Below, one piece after another: positions 1 to 9,671 of a DNA stretch of 64,000 bases; within the stretch, counting starts at the first letter, position 1; each line of letters starts with the position of its first letter. Where the stretch lies: assembly GCF_016427555.1 (NCBI RefSeq), contig NZ_JAELVS010000003.1, positions 88,550-152,549 on the forward strand, read 5' to 3'. Source of the stretch: Marinobacter litoralis. GTDB lineage: Bacteria > Pseudomonadota > Gammaproteobacteria > Pseudomonadales > Oleiphilaceae. The position numbers and the translations under genes are program-made. A model generated the notes under the pieces. That model worked only from the letters and a program-made list of their open reading frames with translations, was not told the DNA's origin and did no database searches.

Positions 1-3000
1 ATAGTTCGTAGAAAGCAGCCAGCGCAGGAACAGCGTCTCTGGCATCGGGATTGGTGGCAAGGTTGGCATCACCAACGCAAATCAACATTTGTCGCTGACG
101 ACTCATTGCCACGTTCATTCGGTTTGGTAACCGTAAGAAGCCGAACTGTCGATTCAGTTGCTCTTCCCTTGCAGCGTCATCGTCTAGCTGAACCATTGCA
201 GGATGCGTTGGTTGATAGGTTCTCACGCAGGACAATAGCACCACATCAAACTCCTTCCCTTGGAAGGCATCCACTGATCCAACCCTTAGCCGTTCTTCCT
301 GGCTATATGAGCCATCCGCGTTCTGTTTCTTTGTCCACTTGAAATCATCATGAGGTTCGTACCCGCCCTCTTGTTTGACCATCAAAGGCTTTCCGCCGAT
401 TTTCGTCTGCGCCAGTTTTTCCATGATGAGATCGCGCTGAGCGGCATAGAATGTAATCACGCCAACAGAGACGGATTCTCCACCAGCCTCCATCACCCGC
501 CGAACCTCATCCACGATGCGCTCAGCCTCTGCTTCCCTAATGCGACTCGTCCCTCTCTTGCCAGCTTTGCCCTCTGTAAGTGGAACGTTAACCCACTGGC
601 ACACACGCCCTTGGTAGTGATGGCTCAGCTCCTTCATGCCATTAAGGAAAGAATCGGAAAAAGCGAAATCCTCCGCCTTTCGGCCAGACTGAACCTTTCC
701 AAGCCCCGCAGCCTCGTAGAAGTGTTTGCTCACAAAATCCCCCAGAACAGGATGCATGCGGAACTGGGTATCGAGCATGACAACTCTCCGGATGTTGTCC
801 TGCCGTTCGAGATCCTGGAGTTTCACTCTCAGTCGCTCAAACAAGCTTGATCGAAAAGCTGCCAGTTGTTGTTCCGTAAGGTCATGCTCCTCTTGCAACT
901 GCCCCTCAATATTGGGTTCGAGCATGTGTGGCAACTGCCGATCGTCGCCCACCAGAACAATCCGCCGCTTGGCCATGGCCATCGGTACAAACAGATCCAG
1001 CGGATTTGCCCTTGCAGCCTCATCAACGACTACAGTCTCAAACTCGATTTCCGTAGTATCGAAACCGGCAATCGATTTTAGATTGGCCATTTGCTGGCCA
1101 GCCGCTTGCTGGCAGGTAGCACCGACCACCATGGAGTATTCATCTACTACTGATTGAGCAGCCTGACGATCAAGACTGAGACTATCGGAGAGCTGCTCAA
1201 GTACCCAGGCTACGCCTTGCTTGCGCGCCTGAACCTTTCTTTCGATCAGCCGCTCCAGAGTGTTCAACAAATCCAGCCCTTTCGAATCTATTTTGAACCT
1301 GAGCTCTGGGGGGCGGTAATCTGGCAGGTATTGATCCAGCAGTCGGCTCTTAAGCCTAGCGAGCTGTTTGAGGGCCGTATCATTCACTTGCTCTGCGTCA
1401 GCCAATTCCTCGAGCAAAGAGAGATATTCAGGATTACCGTTTGGATCATTTCGTTTCAGCCAGCTCAGCAAATCCCAGGCGCGATCAGCCCCATCATCTT
1501 GAAAAGACATCGCAGTTTCGCGGAGCGCCCTGATCTTGCGCAACGCAGTGGGATCCATCTGCCCTTTGTTGGCCGCTACCTTACGGCTACGCCCCAACCT
1601 CTCAATGTATTCTTCCAGTTCCGCCTCTGTTTTCGGTGGAATGATTAGCCCATCGGCTATGAGCTCCCTGAATCCATCAAGAATCCGCTGAATCTCATCG
1701 GCAAGTCGGGCCGGTTCGTAACCGGCCACCCGAGCAAAAGCCAGGGCTTCGGACAACTTCTTGATTTTCTCCAGCTCTGGATATCTTTCGTACTCCAGCG
1801 CAATCTTCTCTTTGAGATGCGCTGTCTGTCGATCCAACCACGGGTCTATCAGAGCAGCGTCGTCAGCAGCACCCCGTTTACCACCCACTCTGGTTGCCGG
1901 TAACCCCAGCACATCACTGCGATCCAAAGCATTATCGACCGCATCGTGCTGGAAACTGCTGATGAGAACTTGCCCGGAAAGGTTCTGATTCTGTGATTCC
2001 TCGGCCAGCCGCCTTTGAAGAGCCGCAATTACCTGAGTCTTGCCCGTTCCAGGCGGCCCAATAATGATGGCCAAATCCGGCGTATTCAGTGCCGCATCCA
2101 ATGCCTGAATCTGCTTTTCTGTGGGCTTTCCACCCTTGAACGTCTCTTTGGCGTATGGTGTGAGCCCATCTATTCGTCTCCTGCGAGCGGACGGAACAGC
2201 AACACCCTCCAGGAGCCATTTCAACTGTGGCAAACGCTTTCCGGAATCAATGGATTGCTTGGCAGCAAGGCGACGCTTGCCGGCAGTTCGGTGCCCCGCC
2301 AATGACAGGTACAGCCAACCCCCTTTCTCGCGTGGCCGAACAGACTTCCGATTGGAAGCGGGTCTGAAAATCACGTGATCAGATTTGAAAACGATCGTGC
2401 CTCGCGGCGTGTTCGCAGAGGCACCATCGCTTTCATCTGTCGTTAATTCTTCAGTCCAATCTGGTGGATTAATTCCGATATCCACCTGACGATTCGATGG
2501 CAGATCAAGACCAGCCCAACGATCACGAAACTCTCGATAATCATCGGGTGTTCGCGGAATCAGGCGCCAGGCGTTCTCTCGGCCGTCTTCAAATGCCTCC
2601 CAGTCTACAAATCTCAAAGATCGTAGTGTCTCCGCCTCTTTCAAAGCGTTCTGCCATTCCTTGTCGTTGTATAAATTCCATAATTCCAGATAACTTTCGT
2701 TATCGCGCAACGTCGCATCCAGGATTGCTTGCTGAGAGCCGCTATTCAATACAGCCGCCACAGATGCATCCACGAAGGTGAACTCTCCAGTCAGTAGAGA
2801 GAATGCACTGTCTTTCCGGACATGTCGGGTAATTCTTTTGACCAGCAAGGCGCCGTCATCTCTGCGCTCAACATCTGCTCGCCATCCATTCCCCAACAAC
2901 TGAAAACCACCTTTGGAAGCTCGGTTGGAGAATCTTGCGAGGGTGAGCCAGCGCTCTTCTTCTACGTCCACGACGAAATGGGATTCAAACCAGCGGCAGG

Positions 3001-3367
3001 CCAGGTCAACATCCTTGTCACCTATTTCCTGTTTGCCATAAAGGTCGTCAAGGATCAGCTCATCAAGGCCAAGTTCCAGCCCCATGGGTGCAATTTCGAC
3101 CGGAGCACAGTACTGAACAAGCAACTGGCCTTTGCGGGTTGTGGTTAACAGCCATTGCACCTGGTCGCGCTGCGCCAGACGTTCAAAAAGAATCCGATCA
3201 ACCGGGCTACAGCCAACAATGACACGGACATCGCCCTGAATAGCCATCCAGTCATCATCGTATGGCTGAAACAGAATCTTTTGGCCCGCCTGAAAGCCGC
3301 TTAGATCTTCTTTGCTCGATAAGGTGAGCAAGTCCTCGGAAAACAGCGGAAAGTCTTTAAGCTCCAT
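1..3367 (-). CDS. SF1 DNA/RNA helicase (AAA_11/AAA_12 type), C-terminus cut by window edge
   Basis: Open from the ATG at 3367 to the left edge without a stop, about 1122 codons visible. The first 430 residues match no domain I recognise. A superfamily 1 helicase core follows: Walker A GPPGTGKT near residue 437, the Walker B variant DEAA near 780, the motif III-like GDDRQLP near 807, and NVAMSRQR (motif VI) near 1083. This core is typical of UPF1/Dna2-like bacterial helicases found in defence and conflict operons. It starts 7 bp after the kinase gene stop, so it is the fourth gene of the terY-PP2C-kinase operon and probably supplies the nucleic-acid effector. The nuclease or other domain that often follows this core may lie beyond the window. 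Confidence 0.85.
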   Translation of the reverse strand, partial: MELKDFPLFSEDLLTLSSKEDLSGFQAGQKILFQPYDDDWMAIQGDVRVIVGCSPVDRILFERLAQRDQVQWLLTTTRKGQLLVQYCAPVEIAPMGLELGLDELILDDLYGKQEIGDKDVDLACRWFESHFVVDVEEERWLTLARFSNRASKGGFQLLGNGWRADVERRDDGALLVKRITRHVRKDSAFSLLTGEFTFVDASVAAVLNSGSQQAILDATLRDNESYLELWNLYNDKEWQNALKEAETLRSLRFVDWEAFEDGRENAWRLIPRTPDDYREFRDRWAGLDLPSNRQVDIGINPPDWTEELTTDESDGASANTPRGTIVFKSDHVIFRPASNRKSVRPREKGGWLYLSLAGHRTAGKRRLAAKQSIDSGKRLPQLKWLLEGVAVPSARRRRIDGLTPYAKETFKGGKPTEKQIQALDAALNTPDLAIIIGPPGTGKTQVIAALQRRLAEESQNQNLSGQVLISSFQHDAVDNALDRSDVLGLPATRVGGKRGAADDAALIDPWLDRQTAHLKEKIALEYERYPELEKIKKLSEALAFARVAGYEPARLADEIQRILDGFRELIADGLIIPPKTEAELEEYIERLGRSRKVAANKGQMDPTALRKIRALRETAMSFQDDGADRAWDLLSWLKRNDPNGNPEYLSLLEELADAEQVNDTALKQLARLKSRLLDQYLPDYRPPELRFKIDSKGLDLLNTLERLIERKVQARKQGVAWVLEQLSDSLSLDRQAAQSVVDEYSMVVGATCQQAAGQQMANLKSIAGFDTTEIEFETVVVDEAARANPLDLFVPMAMAKRRIVLVGDDRQLPHMLEPNIEGQLQEEHDLTEQQLAAFRSSLFERLRVKLQDLERQDNIRRVVMLDTQFRMHPVLGDFVSKHFYEAAGLGKVQSGRKAEDFAFSDSFLNGMKELSHHYQGRVCQWVNVPLTEGKAGKRGTSRIREAEAERIVDEVRRVMEAGGESVSVGVITFYAAQRDLIMEKLAQTKIGGKPLMVKQEGGYEPHDDFKWTKKQNADGSYSQEERLRVGSVDAFQGKEFDVVLLSCVRTYQPTHPAMVQLDDDAAREEQLNRQFGFLRLPNRMNVAMSRQRQMLICVGDANLATNPDARDAVPALAAFYEL

Positions 3368-3373
3368 GATTGA

Positions 3374-4771
3374 TCACCACCTGAACTGCCAGACGATGTG
3401 CTGGTCTGTCAGCCCACCGATGTGAATCCAATACGGCGTATCGTATTTCCCACGGAGGCTCTCCTTCAGTCCCTGATAGCCCTCCACTGGCTTTATCGTG
3501 CTACCGCGCTGAACGTGAAGGGTGCCATCCGGTAACGGACGGATTCCTAACCCCTTCTCTGTGTACTCAACTTTCAGGTGGTCCTCGGGCCAGCGGTCAT
3601 AACTGAAAGTCGGCATCAACCGCTTTAACTCACGTTTGTCGCCAGGTTGCATGACAACCTTCCGTCCAGTGGGTATCCAATCATCCACCTCCGGAGCAAC
3701 GCCTTCTTCATGGGCAGGAACAATGAATTCCTCGAACAAAACCAGGTTTTCATCCAGAGGAGACGGACAAAAAAAGCACTCTGTGTCGTCCTCATTGAAA
3801 TGCGCGGGTAAAAGATTATGACCGCCACAGCCGTCGCAACTCACCATTCGCTCGTCGCATTCAGTCAACGCCTCCAACCACTCCGACATGGACGGGCGCT
3901 CCGCCGGATTAGCCAGCCCATCCTCAAAGCAACGTCGGAACAGCTCGGGCAAGCGGCTGTGTTCGATGAACTGCACAGGAAGATTGCCCGAACACTCGTT
4001 GTCAAAATCTTCGGAGTGGTTAATCCAGGGATGCTCACCACGCAGGGCCGCCTCCTCATCCTCTGGCTCACCATCATTAATCATGTCGCCCTTGAACGGA
4101 TGGTTGTGGCTCAAGAGCTGGTAAGCAATGACCGCAAAGCTCCAGGCGTCCGTAAGGCTTGAAAGCAACGAATCACCCCGCACAACCTCAGGAGCACCGT
4201 AATCAACCGTGTGCAGGGTAAGACCACTGTGAGATTCGAGGCTGATATTGTCACAGTCAATCAGCCAGGTTTCGGCATGTTCAGGATCGTCTGAAACAAA
4301 AATATTGGACGGTGAGAGGTCGCCATAAAGCATGCCTTTCGAGTGCAGCTGATTCAATGTTCTCGCCAACTGACAGAGAATCCGGACCCGCCTGCGAAGC
4401 CCGCCCTGTTTGAGGTAGTCTTCGGAGGACGCATCTCCAGCTTCGATGAAGCTATCAAGTAGGCTCTGCAGCGGGACCAGGCCATCCATAAGCTCCATAA
4501 CGTAACCGTTACGAGGCGGAGCAAGCATGATCAAAGGCTTGGAGAGTTTTAGCCCGCCAAGGTCCTGTCTAACCAGCCACTCGATGTGCCGACGCCAGCG
4601 CCCTATCGCCTGATCATCTTTATTCGTGAAGCCTTTCACGAGCACCTGAGGATGACTAGTTCGATAGACGACACCCTGCCCGCCCTGACTCATCTTCTGA
4701 ACAAGCTGATAACTAGCTCCCTTAGTATCCTGAACAACGCGAGGGGCTTTTTGTTTGGCTGCTGTACTCAT
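3374..4771 (-). CDS. Serine/threonine protein kinase with C-terminal zinc ribbon (TerY-P kinase)
   Basis: Kinase member of the TerY-P triad described for tellurium-resistance-linked stress systems. Counting from the chosen start, it shows the glycine-rich loop GGQG near residue 30, Lys47, a catalytic loop YGDLSPSN with Asp151, DCD in place of DFG (173-175) and APE at 193-195. A CxxC pair at 312/315 and a second at 332/335 form a zinc ribbon, the hallmark of the TerY-associated kinase. The C-terminal 110 residues are unassigned. I chose the ATG at 4771, just past the phosphatase stop, because the kinase fold begins there. An upstream in-frame ATG at 4819 would overlap the phosphatase by 44 bp. 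It probably phosphorylates operon partners, reversed by the PP2C. Confidence 0.87.
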   Translation of the reverse strand: MSTAAKQKAPRVVQDTKGASYQLVQKMSQGGQGVVYRTSHPQVLVKGFTNKDDQAIGRWRRHIEWLVRQDLGGLKLSKPLIMLAPPRNGYVMELMDGLVPLQSLLDSFIEAGDASSEDYLKQGGLRRRVRILCQLARTLNQLHSKGMLYGDLSPSNIFVSDDPEHAETWLIDCDNISLESHSGLTLHTVDYGAPEVVRGDSLLSSLTDAWSFAVIAYQLLSHNHPFKGDMINDGEPEDEEAALRGEHPWINHSEDFDNECSGNLPVQFIEHSRLPELFRRCFEDGLANPAERPSMSEWLEALTECDERMVSCDGCGGHNLLPAHFNEDDTECFFCPSPLDENLVLFEEFIVPAHEEGVAPEVDDWIPTGRKVVMQPGDKRELKRLMPTFSYDRWPEDHLKVEYTEKGLGIRPLPDGTLHVQRGSTIKPVEGYQGLKESLRGKYDTPYWIHIGGLTDQHIVWQFRW

Positions 4772-4775
4772 GTGC

Positions 4776-5471
4776 TCAATCCATTCTAAAAATGCTTGCG
4801 ATGGTTTTGTCATCACCATGGCGCGGTGTGGACCACTGCTGAAGCTCGCTCTCGAGCCAACGCTTCATTCGTCTCTTGCTGCTGCGCCGCTGGCGTCGAT
4901 AAATGGCATCGAAAAATGGTTCCAGCTGCTCGGGGATGAGGTCATCCGAGATTCCGTCCGTCATCAGCAGCACACCGTCCCCTGGTTCGATCAGCGCAAC
5001 TTCAGAGCCGGTGGCACCCTCAGAATCCGCCTGCGCGAGCGTCGTCGTCTGATTGCCAAAACCATCCCCCTGCACCGTTAAAACCCGGAACTTGCCCTGG
5101 CTTCGAATGAGAGCCAGGCCATCCCCGGCCTGCCCAATAATCCCTCGTCCGTAACTATCAACCCATGCCCAGAGGCAGGTGGTCTCATAGTCGTCATGGC
5201 ATCCCGAGAATTCGGCGCGCCAATTGCGACTTAGTCGTGATAGAACATCGGTACTGGATAAGGTGCCACTTCGGTTGAGATTGACCTCACGAGCTAGCTC
5301 AACTGCTCGCTGTGAGCCAATGTGGCTAAAACGACGGCTCCCCAACCCATCAGCGACTGCAATAAACCGACCGCCATCACGCCCGCGCACAGAAATAGCA
5401 TCCTGATTTGGAGAACCATCCTGCTCGTGGGCTGGCCCCCGGACCGAAGCCCCGGCTGCTGCCAGCCTCAT
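4776..5471 (-). CDS. PP2C-family protein phosphatase (TerY-P)
   Basis: 231 residues, a compact PP2C/SpoIIE-type metal-dependent phosphatase. Visible metal-binding and core motifs are NQDA (Asp24), VADGLGS (Asp41-Gly42), GQAGDG at 113-118 and MTDGISDD (Asp172, Asp176-177). The start ATG overlaps the terY stop (TGATG arrangement at 5469-5473) and the stop lies 4 bp before the kinase start, so the three genes are translationally coupled. By family knowledge it should remove phosphates placed by the neighbouring kinase, giving a reversible switch. The C-terminal 45 residues are rich in Arg and Lys and could contact nucleic acid, which is inference. Confidence 0.9.
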   Translation of the reverse strand: MRLAAAGASVRGPAHEQDGSPNQDAISVRGRDGGRFIAVADGLGSRRFSHIGSQRAVELAREVNLNRSGTLSSTDVLSRLSRNWRAEFSGCHDDYETTCLWAWVDSYGRGIIGQAGDGLALIRSQGKFRVLTVQGDGFGNQTTTLAQADSEGATGSEVALIEPGDGVLLMTDGISDDLIPEQLEPFFDAIYRRQRRSSKRRMKRWLESELQQWSTPRHGDDKTIASIFRMD

Positions 5472-6142
5472 CAGAATTCCCAGTCCTCGTCGTCTTCGGC
5501 GGGGATCTGTAGCGGGGCCGACTGGTTTGGCTTAACCGACTGACTGCGGGCACTGACACTCATCGTGACTGCACGGAAGAATCGGTGAATGTCACGGGCG
5601 TTTTCCGCATGGAACAACGGCGCTTCCGGATCATTCGCAAAATCACTCAGCATGGCCTCGTCCGCATCGGAACCAATGGCCATGGCAAACCGCGTTGCTT
5701 TTGCTGCTCGCTCACCATTCACAAAACTTTGGAAAGGCCCCTGCCAGTCATCATTCGGGTAGCCATCGGAGATGAGGACTACCACCGGCTTGTAGGCCCG
5801 GGAAGGGATGCGTTCCTTGTCTTCAACAAGCTCATTGGCGATAGTCAGAGCGCCCCCGAGCGGTGTCATTCCAGATGCTTCGAGTTGAGTGATGCCCTCA
5901 ATCTGGTGGGCCGGGGTCAGTGGAAGAATCATCTCCGCCTTGTTGCCACCAAAAGCAATCACCGAAACCTGAAGCTCCGCCCTCAGGCGGCTTTCGGATG
6001 CAAAGCTCGCCACCATGTCTTTCAAGCCCCGATTCATAGCCTCGATCTTGCCATCATCCGACATGCTTCCACTGGTATCTGCCAACACAATTACTGGCAG
6101 TGGGCGAGCGGTTTGTACCTGGAATTTTTTGAGTTCCGACAT
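5471..6142 (-). CDS. terY: TerY-like von Willebrand factor A domain protein
   Basis: 223 residues, essentially a single vWA domain. The metal-ion-dependent adhesion site is complete: DTSGS at 22-26, Thr93 in MTPLGGA and Asp126 in ISDGYP. The acidic C-terminal tail (EDDEDWEF) follows a Pro/Ser-rich stretch. There is no signal peptide, so it is cytosolic. A good ribosome site (AAGGAG, 8 nt before ATG) precedes it and it heads the operon terY - PP2C - kinase - helicase. By family knowledge TerY scaffolds metal-dependent assembly in the TerY-P triad. A sigma-54 promoter lies about 60 bp upstream, so expression is probably activator-dependent. No other ter genes are in view. Confidence 0.88.
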   Translation of the reverse strand: MSELKKFQVQTARPLPVIVLADTSGSMSDDGKIEAMNRGLKDMVASFASESRLRAELQVSVIAFGGNKAEMILPLTPAHQIEGITQLEASGMTPLGGALTIANELVEDKERIPSRAYKPVVVLISDGYPNDDWQGPFQSFVNGERAAKATRFAMAIGSDADEAMLSDFANDPEAPLFHAENARDIHRFFRAVTMSVSARSQSVKPNQSAPLQIPAEDDEDWEF

Positions 6143-6200
6143 CTTTTAATCTCCTTGAATCACTAAATATCGCATCTGACTGACCTTCTCTCTGCAGATT

Positions 6201-6217
6201 TGCGAGAACCATGCCAG
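6201..6217 (-). promoter_or_regulatory. Sigma-54 (-24/-12) promoter of the terY operon
   Basis: On the minus strand the bases read CTGGCATGGTTCTCGCA. Against the sigma-54 consensus YTGGCACG-N4-TTGCW it has the invariant GG and GC at the required 10-nt spacing and differs at only two conserved positions. The predicted transcription start is near 6190, giving a leader of about 48 nt to the terY ATG with its ribosome site. An almost identical element precedes hsdR. The short dyad TTACT-N4-AGTAA at 6291-6304, about 75-85 bp upstream, is a possible but weak activator site. Confidence 0.8.
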
Positions 6218-6368
6218 AAACTTAAATCTCTATTTTTCAATACGTTGAAGGGATAACTCGTCAGAAAGGAAAGGCGAAGGGTAGAACTATTTACTGGAGA
6301 GTAATTTTTCTTACCGTCACGTCCTTTGACTTTTATTAGCACACTCACGAGATGAGGATCCCTGCCCT

Positions 6369-7439
6369 CTAGACCGATATGTGCCAAAGCTCCTTCAACC
6401 GAGTCACCGTGTGATCCCATTTAGACGCACGAGGCCTTGCTACAGAGTTCTGGTTGCCAAACAAGCCGACTTCGTTAACGGCGTTGAATTCTGAAACCTT
6501 GTGAAGCCAGTCCACAGGCACAAAATACTCTGCATCATCTTCGCCATACTCGGCAGCCAGGTTATACCCGCCCTGCATATCCATGTCGTCGGTGATGAAT
6601 TCGTCCGCCACCATTGGGTAACCGGAGACTTTGCCAACACCCACGTATCCCGTGCCTGGAATATTTACCCAAACGCGATCGCCCGGCTTCAGCATAAAAA
6701 CGGTTCTGCTATACCAGCGCCCACCGCCGGCCGAAATAAACCCGTATTCCGCCGCATCCTGCCAATTGCGTCCATTCGGGTAGGCGCCAAAGCTGACATA
6801 GAACTCACCGTTCCATTCGCCCCGCTGACCAGTGTTTACCGCGTGTTCTTCCGTTTCCACAGGGTCAATCATCCAGGACCGGCTGAGGTACTGGTTCTCA
6901 CCATCCTCAAACACAGAAAAGAAGACCGCATTGGCCGCAACACTGGCTTTATCATTGAGGTAGTTGATGATGCGTTCGGTACTTGCATCAAGTTCCGCCG
7001 CAACAATCACCATCTGGTGGGAGCTGTTGATCTCCTCCTCGACCGGCGCCACTCCAAACCTGGCTTTGAAGGCCTGATCGAAGGTTCTTTCCGGAAGGCC
7101 GTGTCTCTCGGCAAACTCGGCGTATATCTGGACAAACTTTTCTGAGGAAAGATTCTCGACCCAGGCGGCGTAATCTATGGTCTGCGCAACGACATCTCTG
7201 GGCGTTTTGTGCTTCTTCAGCTCGATTATGATAATGGAGCCGGTCGCATCAATGGCCAGCAAATCGATGTACTTACCGAAGTCGGTGTATACCTGGCGAC
7301 CAATCAACAGCCAGTGGTCACTGAGGATGGAGACATCCTTAGTGATTTGCTCTTCGAGGAGCGACTCGCTTTCCAACTTCACCCTTGCAAGAGTCTGAGG
7401 CTTGTCTCCGATTTTCCAGATGCCATGCTGCACTGCCAT
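6369..7439 (-). CDS. NucS/DUF91-like PD-(D/E)XK nuclease with PUA/EVE-like C-terminal region
   Basis: 356 residues. The N-terminal part matches the NucS/DUF91 nuclease fold: Asp59 (YIDLLAID), then IIIIELKK with Glu73 and Lys75 as the D...ExK catalytic set, followed by a Gln/Tyr helix (AQTIDYAAWV). Residues about 210-330 are beta-rich, with GDRVWVNIPG and YVGVGKV resembling a PUA/EVE-type nucleic-acid-binding fold, which is tentative. The ATG follows the stop of the upstream ATPase gene directly, so it is the last gene of the hsdR operon. A role as accessory nuclease acting on modified or damaged DNA is inference. Related two-domain proteins are often annotated as endonuclease NucS. Confidence 0.75.
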   Translation of the reverse strand: MAVQHGIWKIGDKPQTLARVKLESESLLEEQITKDVSILSDHWLLIGRQVYTDFGKYIDLLAIDATGSIIIIELKKHKTPRDVVAQTIDYAAWVENLSSEKFVQIYAEFAERHGLPERTFDQAFKARFGVAPVEEEINSSHQMVIVAAELDASTERIINYLNDKASVAANAVFFSVFEDGENQYLSRSWMIDPVETEEHAVNTGQRGEWNGEFYVSFGAYPNGRNWQDAAEYGFISAGGGRWYSRTVFMLKPGDRVWVNIPGTGYVGVGKVSGYPMVADEFITDDMDMQGGYNLAAEYGEDDAEYFVPVDWLHKVSEFNAVNEVGLFGNQNSVARPRASKWDHTVTRLKELWHISV

Positions 7440-9662
7440 TTACGCTTCCTCCGCCAACGCCGGTTGTTCACCTAACATCATCTCGTAGTGACCCAACTGG
7501 CCGGCCTTCTCAAAAATGTGCCGGAATACCCGCAAATAAGCATCGTTGGTTTGATCGCCATGATTTATGTAAAGGTCATCATGAATAGAGTGAGATCCAT
7601 CGTTGACCCAGGAAAACAGCGACTGGCAAATCAATTTGTCGCGCCCATCAAAATGCGCACAGATTTCGTCTTTCCCCATTCCGCCCCACATGGTGAAGTA
7701 GTTCTCCAGTATTCTCCGCAATGTATTCTGAAGACTAACACTTGATACATTGGCGGACTTTACGTCTTCCCATAACAGCTCATAAGCCGAGCGTATAGGG
7801 TTGGAGTTGCAACGCTCGATAATCGAACCTTGCTGCTGTTTCTTAACCAACCAAAAGCTTTCCTCATTGAGTGCTCGATCTGAAGGCCTTGCTCGATTGA
7901 ACGTAATTTCTTTGTGGAAATAGACGTTGTGTGTGAGCAAGAACACCTGCTTGATTTGGCCAGTTTGGCTTTTGACATCTTCCATTACGCCCTTGATAAG
8001 GCTGCTTACGATGTAAAGGATGTCGCTGTCCAGAGAGGATATGGGGTCATCGAATACCACAACCCTATTAGTCGTTATCCCTGAAGGCGATTGAGCGCCT
8101 CTAATGAGGTAGTAGAAATACAAGAACGTTATGAAGGTCTTTTCACCCTCACTCAGCGAGCGGCTGGCATCGTCACCATTATCGCGGATTATTCGATAGT
8201 GGCGGCCGCCATCAGCCTCACCAATATGAAATGAATGAAAACCAAATCTATGCAATAACTCATTGATCGCCGTAATCGTCGGCTGAATTGACGTGGTTTG
8301 CTTTTCCAGCTCTGCAATCTGCTCCTTTAGCTCTCCGCGCCGCTGCTGCTTTGCTCGCAGACTGCCTTCCATACCTCGAATAGTTTGGTTCAACTGATCC
8401 TTTTTTGACTGATATTGCGACAGATCATCAGCTAACTCGTTGAGCACATAGCGCCAGACTTGGGAAGTCAACGTCTCCCTCTCTGTCGCTATGTTCGTCA
8501 CCGTTCGGTTATGACTAGAAGTTGCATCATTTGCTTCGGAGACTGTCTTTTGTAGTTCCGCTAGTAATGGCTCGACGGACTCGAGCTCGATCTTTCGACT
8601 TGGCTCGGCCAGCTTATTATCCAGGAGGGCCAGATTTCCCTTAAGCCGTTCAGACAGAGCCTGGGCTTCCGCATTGAAAAGTTCTAGGCTCAAGAACTGG
8701 TTACCTGATTCGCCATTACGCTGGATGGTAGCCAGTAACTGCTCGGAGGCTCTTTGGTAGTTTCCTTGAAGTGTCTTTAAAGCCTGAATGTCATTATCAT
8801 AGGCCTCACTAAAAAATGATGTCAGGCTCTCTGAAAAATGGTGATCTGTGGGCTGTTGGCAAAATGGACAGATTTCCGGGTCTTGCTCATGGTACTTACG
8901 GCCTTGTTTCACCCAATCGCTATTCCCAAGACGCTCAATTAAAGCAGCAATATCGACGTCCTGGTTACCTATGATGGCCTTTTGCAGTAGTCCATGGGAT
9001 TCCAACTGTATGAGATTGTCGGCTGACAGGTTCGCAAGAGGTGATATTCTTTCTAGGCCTTTTGAATACACTGTGCTGGCCTTTTGTTTTAATTCGTCCA
9101 GTGTAAGCAGCTCCGCACTGTTCAAATCCCTTTCACTCAAAACCTTTTCTTTGAATTTTTCAGCACTGTTGCGTACACCGCTATACGCTTCTTGAAAGTA
9201 GGTATCGTGAAGCTTCTTCTGCTTAAAGCATTTTTCACGCAATTCAGGTTCGAGGTCAGCTAGCTCTTTTCGTTTACCAGACTGACCATCCTGGCCATCA
9301 AGCTGATTGTTTAGACTGGCTATCTGCTCATCAATTTTTTCAATTTCTGGCTGTAAGCGCTCTATTTCACGCTCAGCCTCCACTTGGTTCTCTCCAAGGG
9401 TAAAGACGCCTTGTAGCGGGCTATCCTGATTAAAATTTCTGTCAACGAAATCGCGGTTATACACCATCACATTCAGGGGAGCACCTCCCTGCCATATAAG
9501 CTGACAATGACTGGCCCCCTCTGTTTGCGCAATCACGCGGCTGATGGTGGTTTTTCCGGTACCATTAGCGCCGAAAATAAAGTTGATACGGCGCAGATCG
9601 CCAAGCGTTGCCGGCTGTGAATAGGTTGCTACCGGTGGATTGATCTTGATTTCGCCGATCAT
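7440..9662 (-). CDS. PrrC/RloC-like AAA_13 ABC-ATPase, candidate anticodon nuclease
   Basis: 740 residues. Split ABC ATPase: Walker A GANGTGKT at 31-38, signature LSEGEK at 503-508, Walker B VVVFDDP ending at 541, and a switch His in LLTHN. Long coiled coils surround CPFC (Cys265, Cys268), a zinc-hook-like CxxC as in RloC. The C-terminal region has Arg649-x3-Glu653 and Asn-x2-Ser-His (His691), an order compatible with the Arg-Glu-His triad of PrrC/RloC tRNA anticodon nucleases. E. coli prrC is likewise embedded in a type I hsd locus, and here the gene follows hsdS by 9 bp. By analogy it would cleave tRNA when restriction is inhibited or DNA is damaged. Nuclease activity is inferred; a plain SMC-like ATPase is the alternative. 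Confidence 0.72.
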   Translation of the reverse strand: MIGEIKINPPVATYSQPATLGDLRRINFIFGANGTGKTTISRVIAQTEGASHCQLIWQGGAPLNVMVYNRDFVDRNFNQDSPLQGVFTLGENQVEAEREIERLQPEIEKIDEQIASLNNQLDGQDGQSGKRKELADLEPELREKCFKQKKLHDTYFQEAYSGVRNSAEKFKEKVLSERDLNSAELLTLDELKQKASTVYSKGLERISPLANLSADNLIQLESHGLLQKAIIGNQDVDIAALIERLGNSDWVKQGRKYHEQDPEICPFCQQPTDHHFSESLTSFFSEAYDNDIQALKTLQGNYQRASEQLLATIQRNGESGNQFLSLELFNAEAQALSERLKGNLALLDNKLAEPSRKIELESVEPLLAELQKTVSEANDATSSHNRTVTNIATERETLTSQVWRYVLNELADDLSQYQSKKDQLNQTIRGMEGSLRAKQQRRGELKEQIAELEKQTTSIQPTITAINELLHRFGFHSFHIGEADGGRHYRIIRDNGDDASRSLSEGEKTFITFLYFYYLIRGAQSPSGITTNRVVVFDDPISSLDSDILYIVSSLIKGVMEDVKSQTGQIKQVFLLTHNVYFHKEITFNRARPSDRALNEESFWLVKKQQQGSIIERCNSNPIRSAYELLWEDVKSANVSSVSLQNTLRRILENYFTMWGGMGKDEICAHFDGRDKLICQSLFSWVNDGSHSIHDDLYINHGDQTNDAYLRVFRHIFEKAGQLGHYEMMLGEQPALAEEA

Positions 9663-9671
9663 ACTCCCTCC

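Noticed and set aside
1..3148. Several plus-strand frames (for example 350-850 and 1154-1648)
   Set aside because: They lie opposite the continuous helicase frame, whose motifs are clear; they are antisense shadows.
6163..6420. 85-codon minus-strand frame upstream of terY
   Set aside because: It overlaps the end of the NucS-like gene and covers the sigma-54 promoter; composition is not coding-like.
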